A stretch of 64,000 nucleotides of DNA from Bacteroidota bacterium (GTDB lineage: Bacteria; Bacteroidota; Bacteroidia; Chitinophagales; BACL12): NCBI GenBank assembly GCA_016715425.1, contig JADKAC010000007.1:248001-312000 (forward strand), in the 5' to 3' direction. Below are positions 38,455 through 47,431 of the stretch, piece by piece. The translations under genes and the position numbers were made by a program. Under the pieces are notes generated by a model. It did not search any database and was not told the DNA's origin. It saw nothing but the letters and a program-made list of their open reading frames with translations. Numbering within the stretch: the first letter of the stretch is position 1; every line of letters begins with the position of its first letter.

Positions 38455-39525
38455 TTACTCTTGCATAAATTCCTGCATCAGCAAATGAAAATGATGTACT
38501 CCTTTTTCCATTTTAGGGCTATATCTTCCACGAAAATAAAAACGGGATTGCAAACCACGATGCACACTTTCCACCACTTCTTCATCTTCTAATTCCACCT
38601 TGTTTAAATCACTGCCGGCACCTTGGTTAAATTTTGAAACATCAGAAATATAAGTTTTAAAAATTACGGTTGTCTCCCCCACTCCATTAGGCTGAACAAT
38701 ATTTACACTTAAACCCCAAGGATAAAAATTCAACATCAAATTTGGAAAGACCCAATAGTAATATGCTGCCACTTGCTTTCCAAAATCAATAGAATCCGCA
38801 GGTAAATCAAACACTAATTCACCTTCCTTTGCAATACCCAATTGCAAATTACAATATTTAAAAAGATGCGTTTCATAATTACCATAATCAATTACTTTAT
38901 TTAATGTTTTATGCACGAAGGGAATATGAAACCCCTCCAGATAATTATCGCAATACAAAGCCCAGTTTGCTTTAATGGAATAGGTTTGAGAATGTTCTGC
39001 ACTAAATATTAATTTATCAAATGGAAACCAACCCAACCGTTTTTCAATATCATTAATCACTTCAGAAAAATCCATTGCAGGAAAAACAGATGCAAACAAA
39101 AATCCACCCCATTGCGCAAATGGAATTTTAGAAAGATTATCCATACGGGTTGGAAAATTTTCTGCCTCTTCAAATTCAGGCATTGAAATAAATTCACCTG
39201 CTGTAGAAAAACATCTGCCATGATATTTACACCGTATTGTTCCTGCTTTCACAGGAATATCTAATAAAATATTTCCCCGATGCGTACATACATTTGACAG
39301 TAAATTAAAATCACCTTTTTGTTTTGCCACAATTAATGGTTCGTTTAAACTGCCTGGCAACATCCAAACAGGATACAACATATTATTTGTATTGAATTGT
39401 GATTGATGATCTATTAGATGCCAGCATCGTGCAAATATTTTTTCTATGGCAAGTTTGTAATTACCGCTATCCAAATAAAAACGTCCGGGAGGAGTGGATG
39501 CTATGCGAATATCTTTGTCTATCAT
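38455..39525 (-). CDS. Rieske non-haem iron oxygenase alpha subunit
   Basis: 356 residues. The Rieske [2Fe-2S] ligands are C80 and H82 in VCTHRGNILLD and C99 and H102 in IRCKYHGRCF. The mononuclear iron site follows in the C-terminal START-like domain as ALYCDNYLEGFHIPFVHKTL with H200 and H205, and E/D further on (VELEDEEV). These enzymes add oxygen to aromatic or quaternary-amine substrates; length and the FHIPFVH motif resemble choline/carnitine monooxygenase-type members. No reductase or ferredoxin gene is adjacent, so its electron supply comes from elsewhere. The substrate is unknown. It converges with mutS2 and follows the small membrane-protein gene by 9 bases. Confidence 0.9.
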   Translation of the reverse strand: MIDKDIRIASTPPGRFYLDSGNYKLAIEKIFARCWHLIDHQSQFNTNNMLYPVWMLPGSLNEPLIVAKQKGDFNLLSNVCTHRGNILLDIPVKAGTIRCKYHGRCFSTAGEFISMPEFEEAENFPTRMDNLSKIPFAQWGGFLFASVFPAMDFSEVINDIEKRLGWFPFDKLIFSAEHSQTYSIKANWALYCDNYLEGFHIPFVHKTLNKVIDYGNYETHLFKYCNLQLGIAKEGELVFDLPADSIDFGKQVAAYYYWVFPNLMLNFYPWGLSVNIVQPNGVGETTVIFKTYISDVSKFNQGAGSDLNKVELEDEEVVESVHRGLQSRFYFRGRYSPKMEKGVHHFHLLMQEFMQE

Positions 39526-39534
39526 AATTAATTT

Positions 39535-40017
39535 TTAATCGTTTTTTAATAAGCGGGGATCTACCTTAAATAATTGTTCTCTATCCACAGAATACCCGGT
39601 TACAATATCCGGATTTTCTTTCGTCGCCTGCTGCATATTTTTTTTGATACTCGCTTCAGATGCCTTTAACGTATATATTTTTCCATCAATAGTACAAACA
39701 AAAAAATGGCAACGATTTAATACACCAACTCCATAAGGCATCAAATTTAATTTGGAATAATACAACCAAACAATACGATCAGTATCCAACAATAGAATTC
39801 TATAAGCCATTAATTCTTCATTTAAATAGTATCGCACTGTTTGATTGGCACTCATTAAACCAGTGAACATTAAAAGACCGCCGGCAAACATTGGAAAATA
39901 AGTAGGCGTTGGTTGTGCATTCAATCCACTGAATAAAAGAAAAAAACCACATATACAAATAACTATAGATATCAAAATATCTGTAATAAAATATTGGCGC
40001 ATGGAGCGCAATAACAT
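39535..40017 (-). CDS. Uncharacterised membrane protein with two helices
   Basis: About 160 residues from the ATG at 40017 (the frame continues to a TTG at 40062 that overlaps the divergent gene's region). Two hydrophobic helices at about 15-35 (DILISIVICICGFFLLFSG) and about 48-65 lie before a cytoplasmic C-terminal domain with PH-like beta pattern (DTDRIVWLYYSKLNLMPYGV, CHFFVCTIDGKIYTLKASEA). I recognise no family. It precedes the Rieske oxygenase gene by 9 bases and so is probably in the same transcript; whether they work together is unknown. Confidence 0.65.
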   Translation of the reverse strand: MLLRSMRQYFITDILISIVICICGFFLLFSGLNAQPTPTYFPMFAGGLLMFTGLMSANQTVRYYLNEELMAYRILLLDTDRIVWLYYSKLNLMPYGVGVLNRCHFFVCTIDGKIYTLKASEASIKKNMQQATKENPDIVTGYSVDREQLFKVDPRLLKND

Positions 40018-40066
40018 ATCGTTGTTGTCAGAGATTTTTTTCAAAATATTTTTTTTATGCAAACAA

Positions 40067-40099
40067 TTTCAGTTGAAAATTACTCAAATCGTATATTTG
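40067..40099 (+). promoter_or_regulatory. Promoter of SLC13-RCK transporter (TTTC, 21-base spacer, TATATTTG)
   Basis: Exact -7 TAnnTTTG at 40092-40099 with TTTC at 40067-40070 at canonical spacing as a -33 element. Initiation near 40106 excludes the upstream ATG at 40057 and supports the ATG at 40120. Confidence 0.6.
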
Positions 40100-40119
40100 T
40101 CAGGTTCAACTTGATTTTG

Positions 40120-41892
40120 ATGGATCCAATTTTACTCGTTTTATTGATTGTAGGGTTTACTATATTCATGTTCGCATGGGAGAAAATTCCAATTGATATA
40201 ACTGCAATGATTTCCATGGCCATGCTTTTATTAAGCGGCCTGGTAACAACTAAAGAAGGCATTGCAGGATTTAGCAATGATGCCACCATCACTATTTTAT
40301 TTTTATTTCTATTGAGTTCGGCAATTGAAAATACCGGCGCCATAAATTTAATGGGCAGGTATATGTTGAAGATTGCTGGTCGCAAACCTAAAGTTGCACT
40401 TTTAGTAGTAATGCTAGTTTCAGGTGCAGCATCCGCATTTTTAAATAACACGGCTGTAATTATTATTTTGATGCCGATAGTTTTTAAAATTTCACGCTTT
40501 AATAATATCAGTCCCACAAAACTTTTGATGCCGATGTCTTTTGCGGCTGTAGTTGGTGGAACTTGTACCGTTATTGGAACATCCACAAACATTATTGTAA
40601 GTGGTATTTCCGAAGCAGAGGGTTTTGGCAGATTCGGCATGTTCGAGTTTACCACAATAGGATTGGTACTCTTTGCTTTTTATTTTGTGTTTATGTTTTT
40701 TATCGGCAGCAGAATGTTGCCTGCACGACGCAGTGTAGATTCATTGACGGAGAATTACGAATTAAAAGATTATCTCACAGAAATTGTAATTGAAAAAGAC
40801 TCACGACTTATAGGAAAGCGATTTAAGCAAACAGTACTTATTGACGATATGCATTTGGAAGTAATTGAAATTACAAGTCATGATGGTTCCATTTGGTTAC
40901 CGGATGCGTATGAAATTTTAGAAGCAGGTGATAAGTTGTTGGTGAGAGGAAGTCGCACGGATATCGCAATGATAAAAGCGATGAAAGGTGTTGTGTTTGC
41001 ACCTGAAGAGTTGATTGAAGATCTGGATTTAAAAAGTAATGAGACCACGCTAATTGAAGTGGTGGTAGCACCAAACTCCAGCATTGCTAGGTCCAGTATC
41101 AACGAAATAAATTTTAAAGATTTATATGATGCCATTCCACTTGCATTGCGCAGAAAAGGGGTACTGATGAACGAAAAATTTTCTGATATGGAATTGCGCT
41201 TTGGCGATGATATATTATTAGAAGTAAAAAAAGATTCTATTGATCAACTAAAGCGCAGTTATGATTTTGTATTTACACAGGAGCTTGACAAGGTAGAATT
41301 TAATCCAAAGAAAATGTATCTGTCCGTTGCGGTTTTATTTGGGGTTATACTATTAGCAGCATTTAATATTCTTCCAATAATAGTAGGTGCACTTATCGGA
41401 ATAATTATTTTAGTCCTTGCTGATTGTATAACTATTAGAGAGGCATACAGACAAGTGGACTGGAAAATAATTTTTGTACTTGCGTGTTTAATTCCGTTGG
41501 GAACTGCACTTACAAATTCCGGTGCCGCAGATCAACTTGCAGGAAGTATACTAGATTATTTATCTGACCTCGGGCCTTTGTATATTTTATTTTTTTTATT
41601 TATTCTTACTGCACTCACCACAAGCATTATGTCCAATGCAGCAACTGCAGTGTTGTTATGTCCAGTTGCAATTAGCCTAGCAGCACAAATGAGTTTGGAT
41701 CCAAAACCATTTTTATTTACCATCATGTTTGCTGCAAGCACATGTTATTTAACACCCGTTGGATATCAGGGAAACATTTTAATATACGGTCCCGGCAATT
41801 ACAAATTCGCTGACTTTGTAAGAGTAGGTGGTTTATTTACTGTAATCAGTATGTTCGTGGTTGTATTTATGCTTTATTCCATTTACTTTTAA
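40120..41892 (+). CDS. SLC13 family permease with two RCK_C domains
   Basis: About 590 residues from the ATG at 40120 (MDPILLVLLIVGFTIFMFAW). Membrane repeat 1 (about 1-195) has AFLNNTAVIIILMPIV and GGTCTVIGTSTNIIVSGI; then two RCK_C (TrkA-C) domains (about 210-290, LIGKRFKQTVLIDDMHLEVI, and 295-380, IARSSINEINFKDLYDAIPL); then membrane repeat 2 (about 395-590) with IMSNAATAVLLCPVAI and CYLTPVGYQGNILIYGPG. This is the SLC13/CitT-like architecture with cytosolic regulatory RCK_C modules between the halves, common in bacterial sulfate or dicarboxylate uptake. The substrate is unknown. The prephenate dehydratase gene starts 5 bases after its stop, so they are co-transcribed. Confidence 0.9.
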   Translation: MDPILLVLLIVGFTIFMFAWEKIPIDITAMISMAMLLLSGLVTTKEGIAGFSNDATITILFLFLLSSAIENTGAINLMGRYMLKIAGRKPKVALLVVMLVSGAASAFLNNTAVIIILMPIVFKISRFNNISPTKLLMPMSFAAVVGGTCTVIGTSTNIIVSGISEAEGFGRFGMFEFTTIGLVLFAFYFVFMFFIGSRMLPARRSVDSLTENYELKDYLTEIVIEKDSRLIGKRFKQTVLIDDMHLEVIEITSHDGSIWLPDAYEILEAGDKLLVRGSRTDIAMIKAMKGVVFAPEELIEDLDLKSNETTLIEVVVAPNSSIARSSINEINFKDLYDAIPLALRRKGVLMNEKFSDMELRFGDDILLEVKKDSIDQLKRSYDFVFTQELDKVEFNPKKMYLSVAVLFGVILLAAFNILPIIVGALIGIIILVLADCITIREAYRQVDWKIIFVLACLIPLGTALTNSGAADQLAGSILDYLSDLGPLYILFFLFILTALTTSIMSNAATAVLLCPVAISLAAQMSLDPKPFLFTIMFAASTCYLTPVGYQGNILIYGPGNYKFADFVRVGGLFTVISMFVVVFMLYSIYF

Positions 41893-41897
41893 TTACA

Positions 41898-42707
41898 ATG
41901 GATAAGCAAAAAACTACTGCCATACTTGGGCCTGAAAATTCTTTTCATCATATCGCAGCTTCGTCTTATTTCGGCAATGCATTGCAGCCTGTTTTTAAAC
42001 ATAGTTTTGAAGAAATTTTTAATAGTGTCAGTTCCGGCGAATCTGATAATGCAATTATTGCTGTGAAAAATACTTACGCCGGATTTGTGGGTGATAATTT
42101 AATCTGCATTGCAAAGAATGGATTATATATCCTTGATGAAGTGAAATTGCAAATTCGATTTTTCCTTGCGGTAAATCATCTTGTGGAGCCGATGGAAATC
42201 CACGAAATAATTTCGCATCCAATAGCTATAAAACAATGTGCGGAGTTCTTAAAAAAATTTCCAAATACAACACTTACTGAAGTAAGCAGCACAGCAGAAG
42301 CTGCGAATTTAGTTGCTAATGATGCACGAAAAAATATTGCAGTACTTGCAGGTGAACAAGTAATTGAACAAACAAAATTGATAATACTGGAAGAAGCAAC
42401 ACTGGAACAAAAAGATAATATCACACGGTTTGTAGTGGTATCAAAAACATTTCAAACAACTCAGAAAACATCACACATAATAATATCTGTGGAAGGTGAC
42501 AGCACTATCATTTTTACTTCTATTGGCAATACATCACTAGAGATTCGGGAGCATTTAGAAATACCAAATTCAGATGAAAGCTATTTTGAATTTATTTGCA
42601 TCAACTCCAATGTTGCCGATTTATATATTGCCTCAATTAAAAAACATTATCCGGAAATTCGGGTGCTTGGTTATTATGCTGAATGTGAAAAGATTGTAAA
42701 CACTTAA
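41898..42707 (+). CDS. Prephenate dehydratase-like protein
   Basis: 269 residues. The periplasmic-binding-like PDT fold is clear: AILGPENSFHHIAASSYFG, EIISHPIAIKQCAEFLKKF and the catalytic-signature DNITRFVVVS (TRF) at about 172-181. The usual ENS-x-x-G motif reads AVKNTYAGFVGDNL, with Glu replaced by Lys and Ser by Thr. A diverged ACT-like region ends the protein (about 185-265), so phenylalanine feedback may be altered. PDT makes phenylpyruvate from prephenate. Its partner DAHP synthase/chorismate mutase lies next, 71 bases downstream, which strongly supports a phenylalanine role. The changed motif leaves catalytic efficiency open. Confidence 0.85.
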   Translation: MDKQKTTAILGPENSFHHIAASSYFGNALQPVFKHSFEEIFNSVSSGESDNAIIAVKNTYAGFVGDNLICIAKNGLYILDEVKLQIRFFLAVNHLVEPMEIHEIISHPIAIKQCAEFLKKFPNTTLTEVSSTAEAANLVANDARKNIAVLAGEQVIEQTKLIILEEATLEQKDNITRFVVVSKTFQTTQKTSHIIISVEGDSTIIFTSIGNTSLEIREHLEIPNSDESYFEFICINSNVADLYIASIKKHYPEIRVLGYYAECEKIVNT

Positions 42708-42727
42708 TCCAGCGATTATAAACTTTG

Positions 42728-42735
42728 TAATTTTG
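42728..42735 (+). promoter_or_regulatory. Bacteroidota -7 promoter element TAATTTTG
   Basis: Exact TAnnTTTG match in the gap between prephenate dehydratase and DAHP synthase, suggesting the latter can also be expressed alone. Confidence 0.4.
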
Positions 42736-42778
42736 CAACTGAAAACACATTATTACAGTCAAATCAATAAAGAATCTT

Positions 42779-43909
42779 ATGAAAGGCAAAGACCTCAAAA
42801 TCACACCCGTTGACCAATGGGGATATAATTTCAAACATCCTCTTATCATGGCTGGTCCATGCAGTGCAGAAACAGAAGAGCAAGTGCATGAAACTGCTAA
42901 ACAATTAGCAACTTATAATATTGATATTTTAAGGGCCGGAATCTGGAAGCCAAGAACACGTCCAAATTCATTTGAAGGCATAGGCTCTGTTGGATTGAAA
43001 TGGTTGAAAGATGCAGGTCATGAGAATAAAATTCCTACAGCAGTTGAAGTTGCAAATACGAAACATGTTTTTGAAGCATTGCGAGTTGGAATAGATATTT
43101 TATGGATAGGTGCCCGCACCACAGTAAATCCATTTGCAGTGCAAGAGATTTGCGATGCATTAGAAGGTGTGGATATTCCTGTACTTGTAAAAAATCCAAT
43201 TAACCCCGATCTCGAATTATGGATTGGTGCTTTTGAAAGATTGAATGGTGCTGGAATTACAAAACTTGCCGCTATACATCGTGGATTTTCAACTCATGAA
43301 AAAACAAAATACAGAAATATTCCACGTTGGAATCTTCCAATTGAATTACATCGCCGTTATCCTGAGTTAGCAATTATTTGCGATCCAAGTCATATTTGTG
43401 GCAACAGACATATGTTGCGTGAAGTTGCACAAACAGCATTAGATATTGGTTTTGAAGGAATACATTTAGAAAGTCATATAACACCGGATAAAGCATTGAG
43501 CGATGCCCAACAACAAGTAACGCCGGAAGTGTTCGGAGAAATAATTGCTTCATTAGTAACCAGAGAAAATATTGATCATAATCCTGAAGCTGAAAATCAG
43601 CTGGATGAGTTGAGAGGACGTATTGATGGAATAGATAAATATTTATTGGAATTACTTAGCGAGCGCATGGATGTGGTTCGTGAAATCGGTAAATATAAAT
43701 TTGCAAGTAATCTTGCGATTGTTCAACCAAGTCGCTGGAATGAAATAGTAGAAACAAGAAAAGAGATGAGTGAGCGTAAAAATCTTACACATAAATTCAT
43801 TGCAGAATTATTTCATGCAATTCACAAAGAATCTATTTTTCATCAAACGGAAACTATGAAGCAATTGGAACAAGAGATTATGAATTTGAAAGACAATACT
43901 TCATCCTAA
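42779..43909 (+). CDS. Bifunctional 3-deoxy-7-phosphoheptulonate synthase / chorismate mutase
   Basis: 376 residues. The N-terminal TIM barrel (about 20-260) is a KDSA-like (class Ibeta) DAHP synthase: LIMAGPCSAETEEQV, ILRAGIWKPRTRPNSFEGIG, ILWIGARTTVNPF, VLVKNPINPDLELW and IICDPSHICGN with metal ligands C, H, E and D. The C-terminal about 90 residues are an AroQ chorismate mutase (LDELRGRIDGIDKYLLELLSERMDVVREIGKYK). The order DAHPS-CM is usual in Bacteroidota; the mutase domain can sense prephenate or chorismate and inhibit the synthase. It catalyses the first step of the shikimate pathway and the entry to phenylalanine and tyrosine, matching its neighbour. Confidence 0.94.
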   Translation: MKGKDLKITPVDQWGYNFKHPLIMAGPCSAETEEQVHETAKQLATYNIDILRAGIWKPRTRPNSFEGIGSVGLKWLKDAGHENKIPTAVEVANTKHVFEALRVGIDILWIGARTTVNPFAVQEICDALEGVDIPVLVKNPINPDLELWIGAFERLNGAGITKLAAIHRGFSTHEKTKYRNIPRWNLPIELHRRYPELAIICDPSHICGNRHMLREVAQTALDIGFEGIHLESHITPDKALSDAQQQVTPEVFGEIIASLVTRENIDHNPEAENQLDELRGRIDGIDKYLLELLSERMDVVREIGKYKFASNLAIVQPSRWNEIVETRKEMSERKNLTHKFIAELFHAIHKESIFHQTETMKQLEQEIMNLKDNTSS

Positions 43910-43921
43910 AAAAATAAAAAG

Positions 43922-43950
43922 ACGCTGCGATTACAGCGTTTTTTTTTATT
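43922..43950. terminator. Hairpin terminator between DAHP synthase and sppA
   Basis: ACGCTG, 6-base loop, CAGCGT with a run of nine T after it on the plus strand and a run of A on the other side. It serves the convergent pair. Confidence 0.75.
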
Positions 43951-45718
43951 CAATTTTTAAGGTGTAAGGCAAACGTGTCTGGATAGAAGGACGCTCAATT
44001 AATTGCTCCAATGTTTTATAGTGCGGATATAATATTCCTAAATTCTTCTCCATTACACTTGCTTCAGTTTCACTACCCATACTCTTCATTAATGATTCAA
44101 ATAATGTAGGTTTTATTTCGGGATATTCTTTCACTTTATAACTTGTTAAGCCTACCATTCCAGCAGCCCCTGCAATTGCTTCATCAATACCACCGAGTTC
44201 ATCTACTAGGCCGAGTTCTTTTGCAGTAATTCCCAACCAAATTCTTCCTTGTGCAATTTCTTCTACCTGCTCCATAGTTAATCCTCTTCCATTGGCCACC
44301 ATCTTTTTAAAATTATAATACACCGTATCCACTGCACTTTGAAGTAACACACTTTCATCTGCACTTACAGGACGGGTAATACTCGGAAAATCCGCATATG
44401 GAGAAGTCTTCACTGTATCGAAAGTAACGCCGATTTTTGAATCCATAAATTCCGAAATCTCCGGTAAAATCATAAACACACCGATAGAGCCGGTTAATGT
44501 ATTTGGATGCGCATAAATTTTAGATGCATTGGCGGAAATCATATAACCACCGGAAGCAGCATAATCACCCATAGAAACTATTACAGGAATTTTCTTTTTG
44601 GTGATTTCAATCTCACGCCAAATCACATCACTTGCGGTTGCACTTCCTCCGGGAGAGTTCACCCGAAATACAACTGCTTTTATATCCTTATTTTTTCTAA
44701 TGTCTTCAAATATTTTTGTAAAAGCTGCTGAGCCAATATTGCCTCTGCTTCCTTCTCCATCCACTATATCACCATTTGCATACACGATGGCAATTGTATT
44801 ATCGCCACGATAAGATTGTTCTTTTGTTAAGGTGCTGAAATAATCATCAAGTTTAATTATTGGCACTTCCACTTCTGCACCGACACCAATTTTTTCACGC
44901 AACACATCTATCACTTCATCTTTATATTTCACTCCATCTACCAAACCTTTTTCCAAAACATTATAAGCACTCCATCCTGGAAATGCATCTGCTATCAATT
45001 TATACTCGTCAATTGTTTTACCTCTGGAATTAACAATTTGAGAAAGATTATGATTATACAATCCTACTAAGTATTCACGCAGTTGAGTTTTATTCTCTTC
45101 ACTCATTTCACTATTGCGCAAAGGTTCGGTAGCACTTTTAAATTTCCCGTCGTAAAATATTTGCACATTCATATTTAATTTATCGAGAGTACCTTTATAA
45201 AAAGACCATGTTGCACTGTATCCTTTAAATTCCAAAAAGCCCGATGGATTTAAATACATTTGATTTGCAACACTACCTACAAAATAAGAAGCCTGATTAA
45301 CCATTTCTCCATACGCAACAATAAACTTCCCACTGCTTTCAAAAGAAGTTAATGCATCCCGCACTTCCTGCAAGGTGGCGTACCCATTCATATTCAATCC
45401 CAAATTGATATAAATACCTTTGATGTTGTTATCATCTTTTGCTTTATTAATTGCGAACAACACATCATTTAAGCCAAGGGGATTTCTAAAATCAAGGCCT
45501 GAAAACACAATATCCGTTGGTGAATAAATCTGTGTTTGTTCAGGAATTGCATAGTTAAGATTAAGCTCTAAAATAGAATTGGGTTGCACACTTGTTTTTG
45601 TACCTTCTAATTTATTTGTTAAAGAAGAAACGATACCACCTGCTAAAATGATAAGCAGAATTATAAAAACAATTAAAGCCAACAGGCTGGCAAAAAAGGA
45701 ACGGAAAAAATCTCGCAT
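43946..45718 (-). CDS. sppA: Signal peptide peptidase SppA, 67K type
   Basis: 590 residues. One N-terminal membrane helix (about 8-32) anchors two S49 repeats. The catalytic dyad is K194 in YDGKFKSATEPL (equivalent to E. coli K209) and S389 in GDYAASGGYMIS (equivalent to S409). The RVNSPGGSATASDVIW motif (about 352-367) and TGSIGVFMILPEI follow the family. It is a periplasm-facing tetrameric serine protease that cuts cleaved signal peptides in the membrane. The length matches the long (67K) type. The folK gene is divergent, 89 bases away. Confidence 0.93.
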   Translation of the reverse strand: MRDFFRSFFASLLALIVFIILLIILAGGIVSSLTNKLEGTKTSVQPNSILELNLNYAIPEQTQIYSPTDIVFSGLDFRNPLGLNDVLFAINKAKDDNNIKGIYINLGLNMNGYATLQEVRDALTSFESSGKFIVAYGEMVNQASYFVGSVANQMYLNPSGFLEFKGYSATWSFYKGTLDKLNMNVQIFYDGKFKSATEPLRNSEMSEENKTQLREYLVGLYNHNLSQIVNSRGKTIDEYKLIADAFPGWSAYNVLEKGLVDGVKYKDEVIDVLREKIGVGAEVEVPIIKLDDYFSTLTKEQSYRGDNTIAIVYANGDIVDGEGSRGNIGSAAFTKIFEDIRKNKDIKAVVFRVNSPGGSATASDVIWREIEITKKKIPVIVSMGDYAASGGYMISANASKIYAHPNTLTGSIGVFMILPEISEFMDSKIGVTFDTVKTSPYADFPSITRPVSADESVLLQSAVDTVYYNFKKMVANGRGLTMEQVEEIAQGRIWLGITAKELGLVDELGGIDEAIAGAAGMVGLTSYKVKEYPEIKPTLFESLMKSMGSETEASVMEKNLGILYPHYKTLEQLIERPSIQTRLPYTLKIE

Positions 45719-45807
45719 GTCAAATCATTGTAAGTTTAAATAATCTTTTTAGCAGACATATTGTTTATTCTATTAAATCGTTACTTTTATCGAATAAACC
45801 TCCTCAA

Positions 45808-46314
45808 ATGAATATGGAGCATAATGTATGGTTGCTATTAGGCACAAATTTAGGAAACAAGGCTCAGAACCTGATGGCAGCAACAGGTGCAATACGCACC
45901 TTCTTGGGCACAGTGATTAATCAATCACATATTTATGAAACGGAACCTTGGGGCCGCTCACATCAACCCTTATTTTATAATCAGGTATTGCAAATTCAAA
46001 CACCAAGTACAGCGCTTGAAACTCTGCATCATATAAAACAAATAGAATTTTTATTAGGGCGGGACGGGAAAGAGAAATGGGCGCCACGTACTTTGGATAT
46101 TGATATTTTATTCTTTGATGCACTGAATGTGGAATCTCCTCTGCTCACTATTCCACATAAGCATTTGCATGAACGCAGATTTACTTTGGAGCCACTATTT
46201 GAACTTGCTCCTGAATTAGTGCATCCGGTTTTCAATAAAACAATTGCTGAACTCAGAGCAGATTGCATTGACCCTCTTGCAGTATCAAAATTGGATTCTG
46301 TATATAAATTTTAA
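45808..46314 (+). CDS. folK: 2-amino-4-hydroxy-6-hydroxymethyldihydropteridine pyrophosphokinase
   Basis: 168 residues. HPPK signatures: LLLGTNLGNKAQNL (about 9-22), YETEPWG (about 45-51), FYNQVLQIQT and the metal- and ATP-binding GRDGKEKWAPRTLDIDILFFD (about 88-108, given as GRDGKEKWAPRTLDIDIL), with HERRFTLEPLFELAP closing. It transfers pyrophosphate from ATP to the pterin in folate synthesis. folB and folP are not in the window. The first Met-Asn-Met offers two starts two codons apart. The deoxynucleoside kinase follows 41 bases later. Confidence 0.95.
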   Translation: MNMEHNVWLLLGTNLGNKAQNLMAATGAIRTFLGTVINQSHIYETEPWGRSHQPLFYNQVLQIQTPSTALETLHHIKQIEFLLGRDGKEKWAPRTLDIDILFFDALNVESPLLTIPHKHLHERRFTLEPLFELAPELVHPVFNKTIAELRADCIDPLAVSKLDSVYKF

Positions 46315-46355
46315 TCTTCACTTCTCTAAACTTATAATTTGCATAGCTTTGATTA

Positions 46356-46991
46356 ATGCATTATAAGATAATTACTATCGAAGGAAATATCGGATCCGGC
46401 AAAACATCTTTAGCAAAAAAACTTGCGCAACAATACAACACACATTTAGTATTAGAAACTTTTGCGGATAATCCCTTTCTCCAAAAATTTTTTGAGAAAC
46501 AACAAGACTATGCATTAGGAATGGAAATGTTTTTTATGGCAGAACGCTATGAACAATTTAATAACGAAATAGAAATTCATCTGCAGGAAGACAGGCCAAT
46601 CATAATAGATTATCTGTTTACCAAATCATTAATATTTGCAAATGCAAACCTAGATACCACAGAGTTTAATTTGTTTAAAAAGATATTTGATATTTTGAAT
46701 CCAAAATTACCATCACCTGATTTAATTATCTATTTACATTCAGAACCGAAGCGACTGATTGAGAATATAAAATTTCGTGGAAGAGAATTTGAGCAAACTG
46801 TGCAATTAGAATATCTAAAAAAAATTGAAGATGCTTACTTCGAGGGCTTTAATAATTTGAAAGGAGCTGTAAAATTAATTGTAGATGTTACCCATGCAGA
46901 TTTTGTAGAAAATGCAAATCAATATAATCGCATTAGTGCCTTGGTAGAAAATTTCTATCCTATTGGGTTACATCATATTTTGATAGACTAA
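46356..46991 (+). CDS. Deoxynucleoside kinase (dNK/dGK type)
   Basis: 211 residues. P-loop ITIEGNIGSGKTSLAKKLA (about 6-24); LVLETFADNPFLQKFFE with the substrate-binding E; a variant DRS motif as IIIDYLFTKSLIFA; and the lid arginines in KFRGREFEQTVQLEYL. It phosphorylates deoxyadenosine, deoxyguanosine or deoxycytidine for nucleotide salvage; which base cannot be told. It follows folK by 41 bases; this pairing occurs in other Bacteroidota. A small exported protein follows 29 bases later. Confidence 0.92.
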   Translation: MHYKIITIEGNIGSGKTSLAKKLAQQYNTHLVLETFADNPFLQKFFEKQQDYALGMEMFFMAERYEQFNNEIEIHLQEDRPIIIDYLFTKSLIFANANLDTTEFNLFKKIFDILNPKLPSPDLIIYLHSEPKRLIENIKFRGREFEQTVQLEYLKKIEDAYFEGFNNLKGAVKLIVDVTHADFVENANQYNRISALVENFYPIGLHHILID

Positions 46992-47020
46992 TTAATTTAC
47001 CTTTAGCAAAAATTTAATAC

Positions 47021-47431
47021 ATGAAAAAATTACTACTTACGTTTGGAATATTTCTTTTGATTTCTTCCACCAATCTGCTGACAGCACAAAATGCAAAACT
47101 TACAGTGAAGTATTCCTTTAAAGGATTAGTGGAAGGCTATGATCACACTTCCAAAACAATGGTGTTTTTAAATGGAGAAGAATTATGCACGAGTGAAGAA
47201 CACAAAGAAAGCAATCCAATGACTTTTACTTGTGAGGTAGCTCCAGGCACTTACACTGTTCGGATTGTTAACTATGCCTATTATGAAAATGTGTGGGAAG
47301 AACATACAATTGCAAATAGCTTTAGTATTGATGCTGTCTATGAAAAGGAAATGGCTTTTAAGAAGAAGAAAAAATACACCATCGGATTATTATTTGACCT
47401 AGATAATGGAACATCCGAAACTAAAAAATAA
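47021..47431 (+). CDS. Small exported protein of unknown function
   Basis: 136 residues. Signal peptide MKKLLLTFGIFLLISSTNLLTAQ, then a single beta-sandwich-like domain (LTVKYSFKGLVEGYDHTSK, CEVAPGTYTVRIVNYAYYEN, KKKYTIGLLFDLDNGTSE). No family is recognised. The stop overlaps the ATG of the M14 peptidase by one base (TAATG), so the two are translationally coupled and probably act in the same place. Confidence 0.7.
   Translation: MKKLLLTFGIFLLISSTNLLTAQNAKLTVKYSFKGLVEGYDHTSKTMVFLNGEELCTSEEHKESNPMTFTCEVAPGTYTVRIVNYAYYENVWEEHTIANSFSIDAVYEKEMAFKKKKKYTIGLLFDLDNGTSETKK

Noticed and set aside
40057..40119. N-terminal extension of the SLC13-RCK transporter
   Set aside because: It contains the promoter elements and overlaps the divergent gene's possible start; the hydrophobic N-terminus begins at the ATG at 40120.
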